A program made the translations under genes and the position numbers. A DNA stretch of 64,000 nucleotides from Urophycis tenuis (Eukaryota > Chordata > Actinopteri > Gadiformes > Phycidae), in assembly GCA_036785325.1 (NCBI GenBank), contig JAXIVH010000503.1, forward strand, positions 19,198-83,197, read 5' to 3'. The notes below the pieces were generated by a model. It ran no database searches and was not told the DNA's origin. It was given only the letters and a program-made list of their open reading frames with translations. This document shows, piece by piece, positions 23,537-39,610 of this stretch; within the stretch, counting starts at the first letter, position 1; each line of letters starts with the position of its first letter.

Positions 23537-26500
23537 GGAGGAGCAGCATCTCCCCACATTAGAAAACGAAGGGATCTGTATGTCGTGGCCCTGGCCTGAA
23601 GAAGCCCAAATTAGGGCGAAACGTTGCGAAGGGCGCCACCTAGGACATACAGAAAAAAGAACAACAAGGTTAACCAAACACAAACGGGTGGGAATTAGAA
23701 AAACAAACTAAGCCAAACTATAAAACATAAAAAACAACAAAAAAATAGAAAAAACTAAAAAACCTAAAAATAGAAGATGGAAAGAGGGAGGTGACTTACC
23801 GTATGGCAGGACAGTGCATTCACTCCGGGGATGATCACGCCCCGGAGTTTTTCTTTCATAAACCTAACTCGCCAGCGCCGCCTACGGGTCATGGTCGCCC
23901 CCCTTGCTCCATACTAAGCTAAATTATGCTAACTAACCCCTTACTCTAACCCTAAACTTAACCCAATTTGTTCCCCAGCCCTAACCCTAACCCAATTTGG
24001 CCCAAGCCCTAAACCTAAACCTAATTTGGTCTCTAATCAAGCCTAAACCTAACCCAATTTGGCCCATATACCTAAACCTAACCCAATTTGGGCCCCTAAT
24101 CCTAAACCTAATTCTAAGCCTAGCCCAATTTGTGGCCCTAACCCTAACCCCTCTATCTAAAGCCTAATTTGGTTCCCCAACCCCACCCTTAAGCCCAAAC
24201 CCTGACCATAACCCGTAAATTGACCCGAGAGGTCCCTTAGAGCCAAGTAGGCCATTTATTTTCCGTATATTGCCCAAAAGAGGCCAAAAATAATATACGA
24301 GGTACGCTAACCGGTTATTGGTAAAGGATGGAACTAAGTAAAGGAAAAGGGAAATGAAGGAGGACAAAGAGAAGGGGTAATTGGGTTAATAAATTAATTT
24401 AATACAACTCATGGGGGATTACAATCAATAAAAATACAGGGCTAAACATTCATAAATACAAACAAGTTCATTGGGCACAATATAAAGATACAAACAGTAA
24501 AACCTAAACATTGGACACAAAACAAGGGAGAGTATAAAAAGGGAGAAAACACAAGTAAGATTCAGTTTGGCAGTGGCTTTCGGAGGAGCAGCATCTCCCC
24601 ACATTAGAAAACGAAGGGATCTGTATGTCGTGGCCCTGGCCTGAAGAAGCCCAAATTAGGGCGAAACGTTGCGAAGGGCGCCACCTAGGACATACAGAAA
24701 AAAGAACAACAAGGTTAACCAAACACAAACGGGTGGGAATTAGAAAAACAAACTAAGCCAAACTATAAAACATAAAAAACAACAAAAAAATAGAAAAAAC
24801 TAAAAAACCTAAAAATAGAAGATGGAAAGAGGGAGGTGACTTACCGTATGGCAGGACAGTGCATTCACTCCGGGGATGATCACGCCCCGGAGTTTTTCTT
24901 TCATAAACCTAACTCGCCAGCGCCGCCTACGGGTCATGGTCGCCCCCCTTGCTCCATACTAAGCTAAATTATGCTAACTAACCCCTTACTCTAACCCTAA
25001 ACTTAACCCAATTTGTTCCCCAGCCCTAACCCTAACCCAATTTGGCCCAAGCCCTAAACCTAAACCTAATTTGGTCTCTAATCAAGCCTAAACCTAACCC
25101 AATTTGGCCCATATACCTAAACCTAACCCAATTTGGGCCCCTAATCCTAAACCTAATTCTAAGCCTAGCCCAATTTGTGGCCCTAACCCTAACCCCTCTA
25201 TCTAAAGCCTAATTTGGTTCCCCAACCCCACCCTTAAGCCCAAACCCTGACCATAACCCGTAAATTGACCCGAGAGGTCCCTTAGAGCCAAGTAGGCCAT
25301 TTATTTTCCGTATATTGCCCAAAAGAGGCCAAAAATAATATACGAGGTACGCTAACCGGTTATTGGTAAAGGATGGAACTAAGTAAAGGAAAAGGGAAAT
25401 GAAGGAGGACAAAGAGAAGGGGTAATTGGGTTAATAAATTAATTTAATACAACTCATGGGGGATTACAATCAATAAAAATACAGGGCTAAACATTCATAA
25501 ATACAAACAAGTTCATTGGGCACAATATAAAGATACAAACAGTAAAACCTAAACATTGGACACAAAACAAGGGAGAGTATAAAAAGGGAGAAAACACAAG
25601 TAAGATTCAGTTTGGCAGTGGCTTTCGGAGGAGCAGCATCTCCCCACATTAGAAAACGAAGGGATCTGTATGTCGTGGCCCTGGCCTGAAGAAGCCCAAA
25701 TTAGGGCGAAACGTTGCGAAGGGCGCCACCTAGGACATACAGAAAAAAGAACAACAAGGTTAACCAAACACAAACGGGTGGGAATTAGAAAAACAAACTA
25801 AGCCAAACTATAAAACATAAAAAACAACAAAAAAATAGAAAAAACTAAAAAACCTAAAAATAGAAGATGGAAAGAGGGAGGTGACTTACCGTATGGCAGG
25901 ACAGTGCATTCACTCCGGGGATGATCACGCCCCGGAGTTTTTCTTTCATAAACCTAACTCGCCAGCGCCGCCTACGGGTCATGGTCGCCCCCCTTGCTCC
26001 ATACTAAGCTAAATTATGCTAACTAACCCCTTACTCTAACCCTAAACTTAACCCAATTTGTTCCCCAGCCCTAACCCTAACCCAATTTGGCCCAAGCCCT
26101 AAACCTAAACCTAATTTGGTCTCTAATCAAGCCTAAACCTAACCCAATTTGGCCCATATACCTAAACCTAACCCAATTTGGGCCCCTAATCCTAAACCTA
26201 ATTCTAAGCCTAGCCCAATTTGTGGCCCTAACCCTAACCCCTCTATCTAAAGCCTAATTTGGTTCCCCAACCCCACCCTTAAGCCCAAACCCTGACCATA
26301 ACCCGTAAATTGACCCGAGAGGTCCCTTAGAGCCAAGTAGGCCATTTATTTTCCGTATATTGCCCAAAAGAGGCCAAAAATAATATACGAGGTACGCTAA
26401 CCGGTTATTGGTAAAGGATGGAACTAAGTAAAGGAAAAGGGAAATGAAGGAGGACAAAGAGAAGGGGTAATTGGGTTAATAAATTAATTTAATACAACTC

Positions 26501-26972
26501 ATGGGGGATTACAATCAATAAAAATACAGGGCTAAACATTCATAAATACAAACAAGTTCATTGGGCACAATATAAAGATACAAACAGTAAAACCTAAACA
26601 TTGGACACAAAACAAGGGAGAGTATAAAAAGGGAGAAAACACAAGTAAGATTCAGTTTGGCAGTGGCTTTCGGAGGAGCAGCATCTCCCCACATTAGAAA
26701 ACGAAGGGATCTGTATGTCGTGGCCCTGGCCTGAAGAAGCCCAAATTAGGGCGAAACGTTGCGAAGGGCGCCACCTAGGACATACAGAAAAAAGAACAAC
26801 AAGGTTAACCAAACACAAACGGGTGGGAATTAGAAAAACAAACTAAGCCAAACTATAAAACATAAAAAACAACAAAAAAATAGAAAAAACTAAAAAACCT
26901 AAAAATAGAAGATGGAAAGAGGGAGGTGACTTACCGTATGGCAGGACAGTGCATTCACTCCGGGGATGATCA

Positions 26973-26993
26973 TGCCCCGGAGTTTTTCTTTCG
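26973..26993. other. Two copy-specific substitutions 20 bp apart
   Basis: In this copy the hairpin loop reads CATG instead of CACG (26,973, C to T at a CpG), and TCATAAAC reads TCGTAAAC (26,993, A to G). The GC stem is unchanged. Two changes in one copy, against almost none elsewhere, make it a useful anchor for read phasing. Confidence 0.85.
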
Positions 26994-29900
26994 TAAACCT
27001 AACTCGCCAGCGCCGCCTACGGGTCATGGTCGCCCCCCTTGCTCCATACTAAGCTAAATTATGCTAACTAACCCCTTACTCTAACCCTAAACTTAACCCA
27101 ATTTGTTCCCCAGCCCTAACCCTAACCCAATTTGGCCCAAGCCCTAAACCTAAACCTAATTTGGTCTCTAATCAAGCCTAAACCTAACCCAATTTGGCCC
27201 ATATACCTAAACCTAACCCAATTTGGGCCCCTAATCCTAAACCTAATTCTAAGCCTAGCCCAATTTGTGGCCCTAACCCTAACCCCTCTATCTAAAGCCT
27301 AATTTGGTTCCCCAACCCCACCCTTAAGCCCAAACCCTGACCATAACCCGTAAATTGACCCGAGAGGTCCCTTAGAGCCAAGTAGGCCATTTATTTTCCG
27401 TATATTGCCCAAAAGAGGCCAAAAATAATATACGAGGTACGCTAACCGGTTATTGGTAAAGGATGGAACTAAGTAAAGGAAAAGGGAAATGAAGGAGGAC
27501 AAAGAGAAGGGGTAATTGGGTTAATAAATTAATTTAATACAACTCATGGGGGATTACAATCAATAAAAATACAGGGCTAAACATTCATAAATACAAACAA
27601 GTTCATTGGGCACAATATAAAGATACAAACAGTAAAACCTAAACATTGGACACAAAACAAGGGAGAGTATAAAAAGGGAGAAAACACAAGTAAGATTCAG
27701 TTTGGCAGTGGCTTTCGGAGGAGCAGCATCTCCCCACATTAGAAAACGAAGGGATCTGTATGTCGTGGCCCTGGCCTGAAGAAGCCCAAATTAGGGCGAA
27801 ACGTTGCGAAGGGCGCCACCTAGGACATACAGAAAAAAGAACAACAAGGTTAACCAAACACAAACGGGTGGGAATTAGAAAAACAAACTAAGCCAAACTA
27901 TAAAACATAAAAAACAACAAAAAAATAGAAAAAACTAAAAAACCTAAAAATAGAAGATGGAAAGAGGGAGGTGACTTACCGTATGGCAGGACAGTGCATT
28001 CACTCCGGGGATGATCACGCCCCGGAGTTTTTCTTTCATAAACCTAACTCGCCAGCGCCGCCTACGGGTCATGGTCGCCCCCCTTGCTCCATACTAAGCT
28101 AAATTATGCTAACTAACCCCTTACTCTAACCCTAAACTTAACCCAATTTGTTCCCCAGCCCTAACCCTAACCCAATTTGGCCCAAGCCCTAAACCTAAAC
28201 CTAATTTGGTCTCTAATCAAGCCTAAACCTAACCCAATTTGGCCCATATACCTAAACCTAACCCAATTTGGGCCCCTAATCCTAAACCTAATTCTAAGCC
28301 TAGCCCAATTTGTGGCCCTAACCCTAACCCCTCTATCTAAAGCCTAATTTGGTTCCCCAACCCCACCCTTAAGCCCAAACCCTGACCATAACCCGTAAAT
28401 TGACCCGAGAGGTCCCTTAGAGCCAAGTAGGCCATTTATTTTCCGTATATTGCCCAAAAGAGGCCAAAAATAATATACGAGGTACGCTAACCGGTTATTG
28501 GTAAAGGATGGAACTAAGTAAAGGAAAAGGGAAATGAAGGAGGACAAAGAGAAGGGGTAATTGGGTTAATAAATTAATTTAATACAACTCATGGGGGATT
28601 ACAATCAATAAAAATACAGGGCTAAACATTCATAAATACAAACAAGTTCATTGGGCACAATATAAAGATACAAACAGTAAAACCTAAACATTGGACACAA
28701 AACAAGGGAGAGTATAAAAAGGGAGAAAACACAAGTAAGATTCAGTTTGGCAGTGGCTTTCGGAGGAGCAGCATCTCCCCACATTAGAAAACGAAGGGAT
28801 CTGTATGTCGTGGCCCTGGCCTGAAGAAGCCCAAATTAGGGCGAAACGTTGCGAAGGGCGCCACCTAGGACATACAGAAAAAAGAACAACAAGGTTAACC
28901 AAACACAAACGGGTGGGAATTAGAAAAACAAACTAAGCCAAACTATAAAACATAAAAAACAACAAAAAAATAGAAAAAACTAAAAAACCTAAAAATAGAA
29001 GATGGAAAGAGGGAGGTGACTTACCGTATGGCAGGACAGTGCATTCACTCCGGGGATGATCACGCCCCGGAGTTTTTCTTTCATAAACCTAACTCGCCAG
29101 CGCCGCCTACGGGTCATGGTCGCCCCCCTTGCTCCATACTAAGCTAAATTATGCTAACTAACCCCTTACTCTAACCCTAAACTTAACCCAATTTGTTCCC
29201 CAGCCCTAACCCTAACCCAATTTGGCCCAAGCCCTAAACCTAAACCTAATTTGGTCTCTAATCAAGCCTAAACCTAACCCAATTTGGCCCATATACCTAA
29301 ACCTAACCCAATTTGGGCCCCTAATCCTAAACCTAATTCTAAGCCTAGCCCAATTTGTGGCCCTAACCCTAACCCCTCTATCTAAAGCCTAATTTGGTTC
29401 CCCAACCCCACCCTTAAGCCCAAACCCTGACCATAACCCGTAAATTGACCCGAGAGGTCCCTTAGAGCCAAGTAGGCCATTTATTTTCCGTATATTGCCC
29501 AAAAGAGGCCAAAAATAATATACGAGGTACGCTAACCGGTTATTGGTAAAGGATGGAACTAAGTAAAGGAAAAGGGAAATGAAGGAGGACAAAGAGAAGG
29601 GGTAATTGGGTTAATAAATTAATTTAATACAACTCATGGGGGATTACAATCAATAAAAATACAGGGCTAAACATTCATAAATACAAACAAGTTCATTGGG
29701 CACAATATAAAGATACAAACAGTAAAACCTAAACATTGGACACAAAACAAGGGAGAGTATAAAAAGGGAGAAAACACAAGTAAGATTCAGTTTGGCAGTG
29801 GCTTTCGGAGGAGCAGCATCTCCCCACATTAGAAAACGAAGGGATCTGTATGTCGTGGCCCTGGCCTGAAGAAGCCCAAATTAGGGCGAAACGTTGCGAA

Positions 29901-32900
29901 GGGCGCCACCTAGGACATACAGAAAAAAGAACAACAAGGTTAACCAAACACAAACGGGTGGGAATTAGAAAAACAAACTAAGCCAAACTATAAAACATAA
30001 AAAACAACAAAAAAATAGAAAAAACTAAAAAACCTAAAAATAGAAGATGGAAAGAGGGAGGTGACTTACCGTATGGCAGGACAGTGCATTCACTCCGGGG
30101 ATGATCACGCCCCGGAGTTTTTCTTTCATAAACCTAACTCGCCAGCGCCGCCTACGGGTCATGGTCGCCCCCCTTGCTCCATACTAAGCTAAATTATGCT
30201 AACTAACCCCTTACTCTAACCCTAAACTTAACCCAATTTGTTCCCCAGCCCTAACCCTAACCCAATTTGGCCCAAGCCCTAAACCTAAACCTAATTTGGT
30301 CTCTAATCAAGCCTAAACCTAACCCAATTTGGCCCATATACCTAAACCTAACCCAATTTGGGCCCCTAATCCTAAACCTAATTCTAAGCCTAGCCCAATT
30401 TGTGGCCCTAACCCTAACCCCTCTATCTAAAGCCTAATTTGGTTCCCCAACCCCACCCTTAAGCCCAAACCCTGACCATAACCCGTAAATTGACCCGAGA
30501 GGTCCCTTAGAGCCAAGTAGGCCATTTATTTTCCGTATATTGCCCAAAAGAGGCCAAAAATAATATACGAGGTACGCTAACCGGTTATTGGTAAAGGATG
30601 GAACTAAGTAAAGGAAAAGGGAAATGAAGGAGGACAAAGAGAAGGGGTAATTGGGTTAATAAATTAATTTAATACAACTCATGGGGGATTACAATCAATA
30701 AAAATACAGGGCTAAACATTCATAAATACAAACAAGTTCATTGGGCACAATATAAAGATACAAACAGTAAAACCTAAACATTGGACACAAAACAAGGGAG
30801 AGTATAAAAAGGGAGAAAACACAAGTAAGATTCAGTTTGGCAGTGGCTTTCGGAGGAGCAGCATCTCCCCACATTAGAAAACGAAGGGATCTGTATGTCG
30901 TGGCCCTGGCCTGAAGAAGCCCAAATTAGGGCGAAACGTTGCGAAGGGCGCCACCTAGGACATACAGAAAAAAGAACAACAAGGTTAACCAAACACAAAC
31001 GGGTGGGAATTAGAAAAACAAACTAAGCCAAACTATAAAACATAAAAAACAACAAAAAAATAGAAAAAACTAAAAAACCTAAAAATAGAAGATGGAAAGA
31101 GGGAGGTGACTTACCGTATGGCAGGACAGTGCATTCACTCCGGGGATGATCACGCCCCGGAGTTTTTCTTTCATAAACCTAACTCGCCAGCGCCGCCTAC
31201 GGGTCATGGTCGCCCCCCTTGCTCCATACTAAGCTAAATTATGCTAACTAACCCCTTACTCTAACCCTAAACTTAACCCAATTTGTTCCCCAGCCCTAAC
31301 CCTAACCCAATTTGGCCCAAGCCCTAAACCTAAACCTAATTTGGTCTCTAATCAAGCCTAAACCTAACCCAATTTGGCCCATATACCTAAACCTAACCCA
31401 ATTTGGGCCCCTAATCCTAAACCTAATTCTAAGCCTAGCCCAATTTGTGGCCCTAACCCTAACCCCTCTATCTAAAGCCTAATTTGGTTCCCCAACCCCA
31501 CCCTTAAGCCCAAACCCTGACCATAACCCGTAAATTGACCCGAGAGGTCCCTTAGAGCCAAGTAGGCCATTTATTTTCCGTATATTGCCCAAAAGAGGCC
31601 AAAAATAATATACGAGGTACGCTAACCGGTTATTGGTAAAGGATGGAACTAAGTAAAGGAAAAGGGAAATGAAGGAGGACAAAGAGAAGGGGTAATTGGG
31701 TTAATAAATTAATTTAATACAACTCATGGGGGATTACAATCAATAAAAATACAGGGCTAAACATTCATAAATACAAACAAGTTCATTGGGCACAATATAA
31801 AGATACAAACAGTAAAACCTAAACATTGGACACAAAACAAGGGAGAGTATAAAAAGGGAGAAAACACAAGTAAGATTCAGTTTGGCAGTGGCTTTCGGAG
31901 GAGCAGCATCTCCCCACATTAGAAAACGAAGGGATCTGTATGTCGTGGCCCTGGCCTGAAGAAGCCCAAATTAGGGCGAAACGTTGCGAAGGGCGCCACC
32001 TAGGACATACAGAAAAAAGAACAACAAGGTTAACCAAACACAAACGGGTGGGAATTAGAAAAACAAACTAAGCCAAACTATAAAACATAAAAAACAACAA
32101 AAAAATAGAAAAAACTAAAAAACCTAAAAATAGAAGATGGAAAGAGGGAGGTGACTTACCGTATGGCAGGACAGTGCATTCACTCCGGGGATGATCACGC
32201 CCCGGAGTTTTTCTTTCATAAACCTAACTCGCCAGCGCCGCCTACGGGTCATGGTCGCCCCCCTTGCTCCATACTAAGCTAAATTATGCTAACTAACCCC
32301 TTACTCTAACCCTAAACTTAACCCAATTTGTTCCCCAGCCCTAACCCTAACCCAATTTGGCCCAAGCCCTAAACCTAAACCTAATTTGGTCTCTAATCAA
32401 GCCTAAACCTAACCCAATTTGGCCCATATACCTAAACCTAACCCAATTTGGGCCCCTAATCCTAAACCTAATTCTAAGCCTAGCCCAATTTGTGGCCCTA
32501 ACCCTAACCCCTCTATCTAAAGCCTAATTTGGTTCCCCAACCCCACCCTTAAGCCCAAACCCTGACCATAACCCGTAAATTGACCCGAGAGGTCCCTTAG
32601 AGCCAAGTAGGCCATTTATTTTCCGTATATTGCCCAAAAGAGGCCAAAAATAATATACGAGGTACGCTAACCGGTTATTGGTAAAGGATGGAACTAAGTA
32701 AAGGAAAAGGGAAATGAAGGAGGACAAAGAGAAGGGGTAATTGGGTTAATAAATTAATTTAATACAACTCATGGGGGATTACAATCAATAAAAATACAGG
32801 GCTAAACATTCATAAATACAAACAAGTTCATTGGGCACAATATAAAGATACAAACAGTAAAACCTAAACATTGGACACAAAACAAGGGAGAGTATAAAAA

Positions 32901-35900
32901 GGGAGAAAACACAAGTAAGATTCAGTTTGGCAGTGGCTTTCGGAGGAGCAGCATCTCCCCACATTAGAAAACGAAGGGATCTGTATGTCGTGGCCCTGGC
33001 CTGAAGAAGCCCAAATTAGGGCGAAACGTTGCGAAGGGCGCCACCTAGGACATACAGAAAAAAGAACAACAAGGTTAACCAAACACAAACGGGTGGGAAT
33101 TAGAAAAACAAACTAAGCCAAACTATAAAACATAAAAAACAACAAAAAAATAGAAAAAACTAAAAAACCTAAAAATAGAAGATGGAAAGAGGGAGGTGAC
33201 TTACCGTATGGCAGGACAGTGCATTCACTCCGGGGATGATCACGCCCCGGAGTTTTTCTTTCATAAACCTAACTCGCCAGCGCCGCCTACGGGTCATGGT
33301 CGCCCCCCTTGCTCCATACTAAGCTAAATTATGCTAACTAACCCCTTACTCTAACCCTAAACTTAACCCAATTTGTTCCCCAGCCCTAACCCTAACCCAA
33401 TTTGGCCCAAGCCCTAAACCTAAACCTAATTTGGTCTCTAATCAAGCCTAAACCTAACCCAATTTGGCCCATATACCTAAACCTAACCCAATTTGGGCCC
33501 CTAATCCTAAACCTAATTCTAAGCCTAGCCCAATTTGTGGCCCTAACCCTAACCCCTCTATCTAAAGCCTAATTTGGTTCCCCAACCCCACCCTTAAGCC
33601 CAAACCCTGACCATAACCCGTAAATTGACCCGAGAGGTCCCTTAGAGCCAAGTAGGCCATTTATTTTCCGTATATTGCCCAAAAGAGGCCAAAAATAATA
33701 TACGAGGTACGCTAACCGGTTATTGGTAAAGGATGGAACTAAGTAAAGGAAAAGGGAAATGAAGGAGGACAAAGAGAAGGGGTAATTGGGTTAATAAATT
33801 AATTTAATACAACTCATGGGGGATTACAATCAATAAAAATACAGGGCTAAACATTCATAAATACAAACAAGTTCATTGGGCACAATATAAAGATACAAAC
33901 AGTAAAACCTAAACATTGGACACAAAACAAGGGAGAGTATAAAAAGGGAGAAAACACAAGTAAGATTCAGTTTGGCAGTGGCTTTCGGAGGAGCAGCATC
34001 TCCCCACATTAGAAAACGAAGGGATCTGTATGTCGTGGCCCTGGCCTGAAGAAGCCCAAATTAGGGCGAAACGTTGCGAAGGGCGCCACCTAGGACATAC
34101 AGAAAAAAGAACAACAAGGTTAACCAAACACAAACGGGTGGGAATTAGAAAAACAAACTAAGCCAAACTATAAAACATAAAAAACAACAAAAAAATAGAA
34201 AAAACTAAAAAACCTAAAAATAGAAGATGGAAAGAGGGAGGTGACTTACCGTATGGCAGGACAGTGCATTCACTCCGGGGATGATCACGCCCCGGAGTTT
34301 TTCTTTCATAAACCTAACTCGCCAGCGCCGCCTACGGGTCATGGTCGCCCCCCTTGCTCCATACTAAGCTAAATTATGCTAACTAACCCCTTACTCTAAC
34401 CCTAAACTTAACCCAATTTGTTCCCCAGCCCTAACCCTAACCCAATTTGGCCCAAGCCCTAAACCTAAACCTAATTTGGTCTCTAATCAAGCCTAAACCT
34501 AACCCAATTTGGCCCATATACCTAAACCTAACCCAATTTGGGCCCCTAATCCTAAACCTAATTCTAAGCCTAGCCCAATTTGTGGCCCTAACCCTAACCC
34601 CTCTATCTAAAGCCTAATTTGGTTCCCCAACCCCACCCTTAAGCCCAAACCCTGACCATAACCCGTAAATTGACCCGAGAGGTCCCTTAGAGCCAAGTAG
34701 GCCATTTATTTTCCGTATATTGCCCAAAAGAGGCCAAAAATAATATACGAGGTACGCTAACCGGTTATTGGTAAAGGATGGAACTAAGTAAAGGAAAAGG
34801 GAAATGAAGGAGGACAAAGAGAAGGGGTAATTGGGTTAATAAATTAATTTAATACAACTCATGGGGGATTACAATCAATAAAAATACAGGGCTAAACATT
34901 CATAAATACAAACAAGTTCATTGGGCACAATATAAAGATACAAACAGTAAAACCTAAACATTGGACACAAAACAAGGGAGAGTATAAAAAGGGAGAAAAC
35001 ACAAGTAAGATTCAGTTTGGCAGTGGCTTTCGGAGGAGCAGCATCTCCCCACATTAGAAAACGAAGGGATCTGTATGTCGTGGCCCTGGCCTGAAGAAGC
35101 CCAAATTAGGGCGAAACGTTGCGAAGGGCGCCACCTAGGACATACAGAAAAAAGAACAACAAGGTTAACCAAACACAAACGGGTGGGAATTAGAAAAACA
35201 AACTAAGCCAAACTATAAAACATAAAAAACAACAAAAAAATAGAAAAAACTAAAAAACCTAAAAATAGAAGATGGAAAGAGGGAGGTGACTTACCGTATG
35301 GCAGGACAGTGCATTCACTCCGGGGATGATCACGCCCCGGAGTTTTTCTTTCATAAACCTAACTCGCCAGCGCCGCCTACGGGTCATGGTCGCCCCCCTT
35401 GCTCCATACTAAGCTAAATTATGCTAACTAACCCCTTACTCTAACCCTAAACTTAACCCAATTTGTTCCCCAGCCCTAACCCTAACCCAATTTGGCCCAA
35501 GCCCTAAACCTAAACCTAATTTGGTCTCTAATCAAGCCTAAACCTAACCCAATTTGGCCCATATACCTAAACCTAACCCAATTTGGGCCCCTAATCCTAA
35601 ACCTAATTCTAAGCCTAGCCCAATTTGTGGCCCTAACCCTAACCCCTCTATCTAAAGCCTAATTTGGTTCCCCAACCCCACCCTTAAGCCCAAACCCTGA
35701 CCATAACCCGTAAATTGACCCGAGAGGTCCCTTAGAGCCAAGTAGGCCATTTATTTTCCGTATATTGCCCAAAAGAGGCCAAAAATAATATACGAGGTAC
35801 GCTAACCGGTTATTGGTAAAGGATGGAACTAAGTAAAGGAAAAGGGAAATGAAGGAGGACAAAGAGAAGGGGTAATTGGGTTAATAAATTAATTTAATAC

Positions 35901-38900
35901 AACTCATGGGGGATTACAATCAATAAAAATACAGGGCTAAACATTCATAAATACAAACAAGTTCATTGGGCACAATATAAAGATACAAACAGTAAAACCT
36001 AAACATTGGACACAAAACAAGGGAGAGTATAAAAAGGGAGAAAACACAAGTAAGATTCAGTTTGGCAGTGGCTTTCGGAGGAGCAGCATCTCCCCACATT
36101 AGAAAACGAAGGGATCTGTATGTCGTGGCCCTGGCCTGAAGAAGCCCAAATTAGGGCGAAACGTTGCGAAGGGCGCCACCTAGGACATACAGAAAAAAGA
36201 ACAACAAGGTTAACCAAACACAAACGGGTGGGAATTAGAAAAACAAACTAAGCCAAACTATAAAACATAAAAAACAACAAAAAAATAGAAAAAACTAAAA
36301 AACCTAAAAATAGAAGATGGAAAGAGGGAGGTGACTTACCGTATGGCAGGACAGTGCATTCACTCCGGGGATGATCACGCCCCGGAGTTTTTCTTTCATA
36401 AACCTAACTCGCCAGCGCCGCCTACGGGTCATGGTCGCCCCCCTTGCTCCATACTAAGCTAAATTATGCTAACTAACCCCTTACTCTAACCCTAAACTTA
36501 ACCCAATTTGTTCCCCAGCCCTAACCCTAACCCAATTTGGCCCAAGCCCTAAACCTAAACCTAATTTGGTCTCTAATCAAGCCTAAACCTAACCCAATTT
36601 GGCCCATATACCTAAACCTAACCCAATTTGGGCCCCTAATCCTAAACCTAATTCTAAGCCTAGCCCAATTTGTGGCCCTAACCCTAACCCCTCTATCTAA
36701 AGCCTAATTTGGTTCCCCAACCCCACCCTTAAGCCCAAACCCTGACCATAACCCGTAAATTGACCCGAGAGGTCCCTTAGAGCCAAGTAGGCCATTTATT
36801 TTCCGTATATTGCCCAAAAGAGGCCAAAAATAATATACGAGGTACGCTAACCGGTTATTGGTAAAGGATGGAACTAAGTAAAGGAAAAGGGAAATGAAGG
36901 AGGACAAAGAGAAGGGGTAATTGGGTTAATAAATTAATTTAATACAACTCATGGGGGATTACAATCAATAAAAATACAGGGCTAAACATTCATAAATACA
37001 AACAAGTTCATTGGGCACAATATAAAGATACAAACAGTAAAACCTAAACATTGGACACAAAACAAGGGAGAGTATAAAAAGGGAGAAAACACAAGTAAGA
37101 TTCAGTTTGGCAGTGGCTTTCGGAGGAGCAGCATCTCCCCACATTAGAAAACGAAGGGATCTGTATGTCGTGGCCCTGGCCTGAAGAAGCCCAAATTAGG
37201 GCGAAACGTTGCGAAGGGCGCCACCTAGGACATACAGAAAAAAGAACAACAAGGTTAACCAAACACAAACGGGTGGGAATTAGAAAAACAAACTAAGCCA
37301 AACTATAAAACATAAAAAACAACAAAAAAATAGAAAAAACTAAAAAACCTAAAAATAGAAGATGGAAAGAGGGAGGTGACTTACCGTATGGCAGGACAGT
37401 GCATTCACTCCGGGGATGATCACGCCCCGGAGTTTTTCTTTCATAAACCTAACTCGCCAGCGCCGCCTACGGGTCATGGTCGCCCCCCTTGCTCCATACT
37501 AAGCTAAATTATGCTAACTAACCCCTTACTCTAACCCTAAACTTAACCCAATTTGTTCCCCAGCCCTAACCCTAACCCAATTTGGCCCAAGCCCTAAACC
37601 TAAACCTAATTTGGTCTCTAATCAAGCCTAAACCTAACCCAATTTGGCCCATATACCTAAACCTAACCCAATTTGGGCCCCTAATCCTAAACCTAATTCT
37701 AAGCCTAGCCCAATTTGTGGCCCTAACCCTAACCCCTCTATCTAAAGCCTAATTTGGTTCCCCAACCCCACCCTTAAGCCCAAACCCTGACCATAACCCG
37801 TAAATTGACCCGAGAGGTCCCTTAGAGCCAAGTAGGCCATTTATTTTCCGTATATTGCCCAAAAGAGGCCAAAAATAATATACGAGGTACGCTAACCGGT
37901 TATTGGTAAAGGATGGAACTAAGTAAAGGAAAAGGGAAATGAAGGAGGACAAAGAGAAGGGGTAATTGGGTTAATAAATTAATTTAATACAACTCATGGG
38001 GGATTACAATCAATAAAAATACAGGGCTAAACATTCATAAATACAAACAAGTTCATTGGGCACAATATAAAGATACAAACAGTAAAACCTAAACATTGGA
38101 CACAAAACAAGGGAGAGTATAAAAAGGGAGAAAACACAAGTAAGATTCAGTTTGGCAGTGGCTTTCGGAGGAGCAGCATCTCCCCACATTAGAAAACGAA
38201 GGGATCTGTATGTCGTGGCCCTGGCCTGAAGAAGCCCAAATTAGGGCGAAACGTTGCGAAGGGCGCCACCTAGGACATACAGAAAAAAGAACAACAAGGT
38301 TAACCAAACACAAACGGGTGGGAATTAGAAAAACAAACTAAGCCAAACTATAAAACATAAAAAACAACAAAAAAATAGAAAAAACTAAAAAACCTAAAAA
38401 TAGAAGATGGAAAGAGGGAGGTGACTTACCGTATGGCAGGACAGTGCATTCACTCCGGGGATGATCACGCCCCGGAGTTTTTCTTTCATAAACCTAACTC
38501 GCCAGCGCCGCCTACGGGTCATGGTCGCCCCCCTTGCTCCATACTAAGCTAAATTATGCTAACTAACCCCTTACTCTAACCCTAAACTTAACCCAATTTG
38601 TTCCCCAGCCCTAACCCTAACCCAATTTGGCCCAAGCCCTAAACCTAAACCTAATTTGGTCTCTAATCAAGCCTAAACCTAACCCAATTTGGCCCATATA
38701 CCTAAACCTAACCCAATTTGGGCCCCTAATCCTAAACCTAATTCTAAGCCTAGCCCAATTTGTGGCCCTAACCCTAACCCCTCTATCTAAAGCCTAATTT
38801 GGTTCCCCAACCCCACCCTTAAGCCCAAACCCTGACCATAACCCGTAAATTGACCCGAGAGGTCCCTTAGAGCCAAGTAGGCCATTTATTTTCCGTATAT

Positions 38901-39610
38901 TGCCCAAAAGAGGCCAAAAATAATATACGAGGTACGCTAACCGGTTATTGGTAAAGGATGGAACTAAGTAAAGGAAAAGGGAAATGAAGGAGGACAAAGA
39001 GAAGGGGTAATTGGGTTAATAAATTAATTTAATACAACTCATGGGGGATTACAATCAATAAAAATACAGGGCTAAACATTCATAAATACAAACAAGTTCA
39101 TTGGGCACAATATAAAGATACAAACAGTAAAACCTAAACATTGGACACAAAACAAGGGAGAGTATAAAAAGGGAGAAAACACAAGTAAGATTCAGTTTGG
39201 CAGTGGCTTTCGGAGGAGCAGCATCTCCCCACATTAGAAAACGAAGGGATCTGTATGTCGTGGCCCTGGCCTGAAGAAGCCCAAATTAGGGCGAAACGTT
39301 GCGAAGGGCGCCACCTAGGACATACAGAAAAAAGAACAACAAGGTTAACCAAACACAAACGGGTGGGAATTAGAAAAACAAACTAAGCCAAACTATAAAA
39401 CATAAAAAACAACAAAAAAATAGAAAAAACTAAAAAACCTAAAAATAGAAGATGGAAAGAGGGAGGTGACTTACCGTATGGCAGGACAGTGCATTCACTC
39501 CGGGGATGATCACGCCCCGGAGTTTTTCTTTCATAAACCTAACTCGCCAGCGCCGCCTACGGGTCATGGTCGCCCCCCTTGCTCCATACTAAGCTAAATT
39601 ATGCTAACTA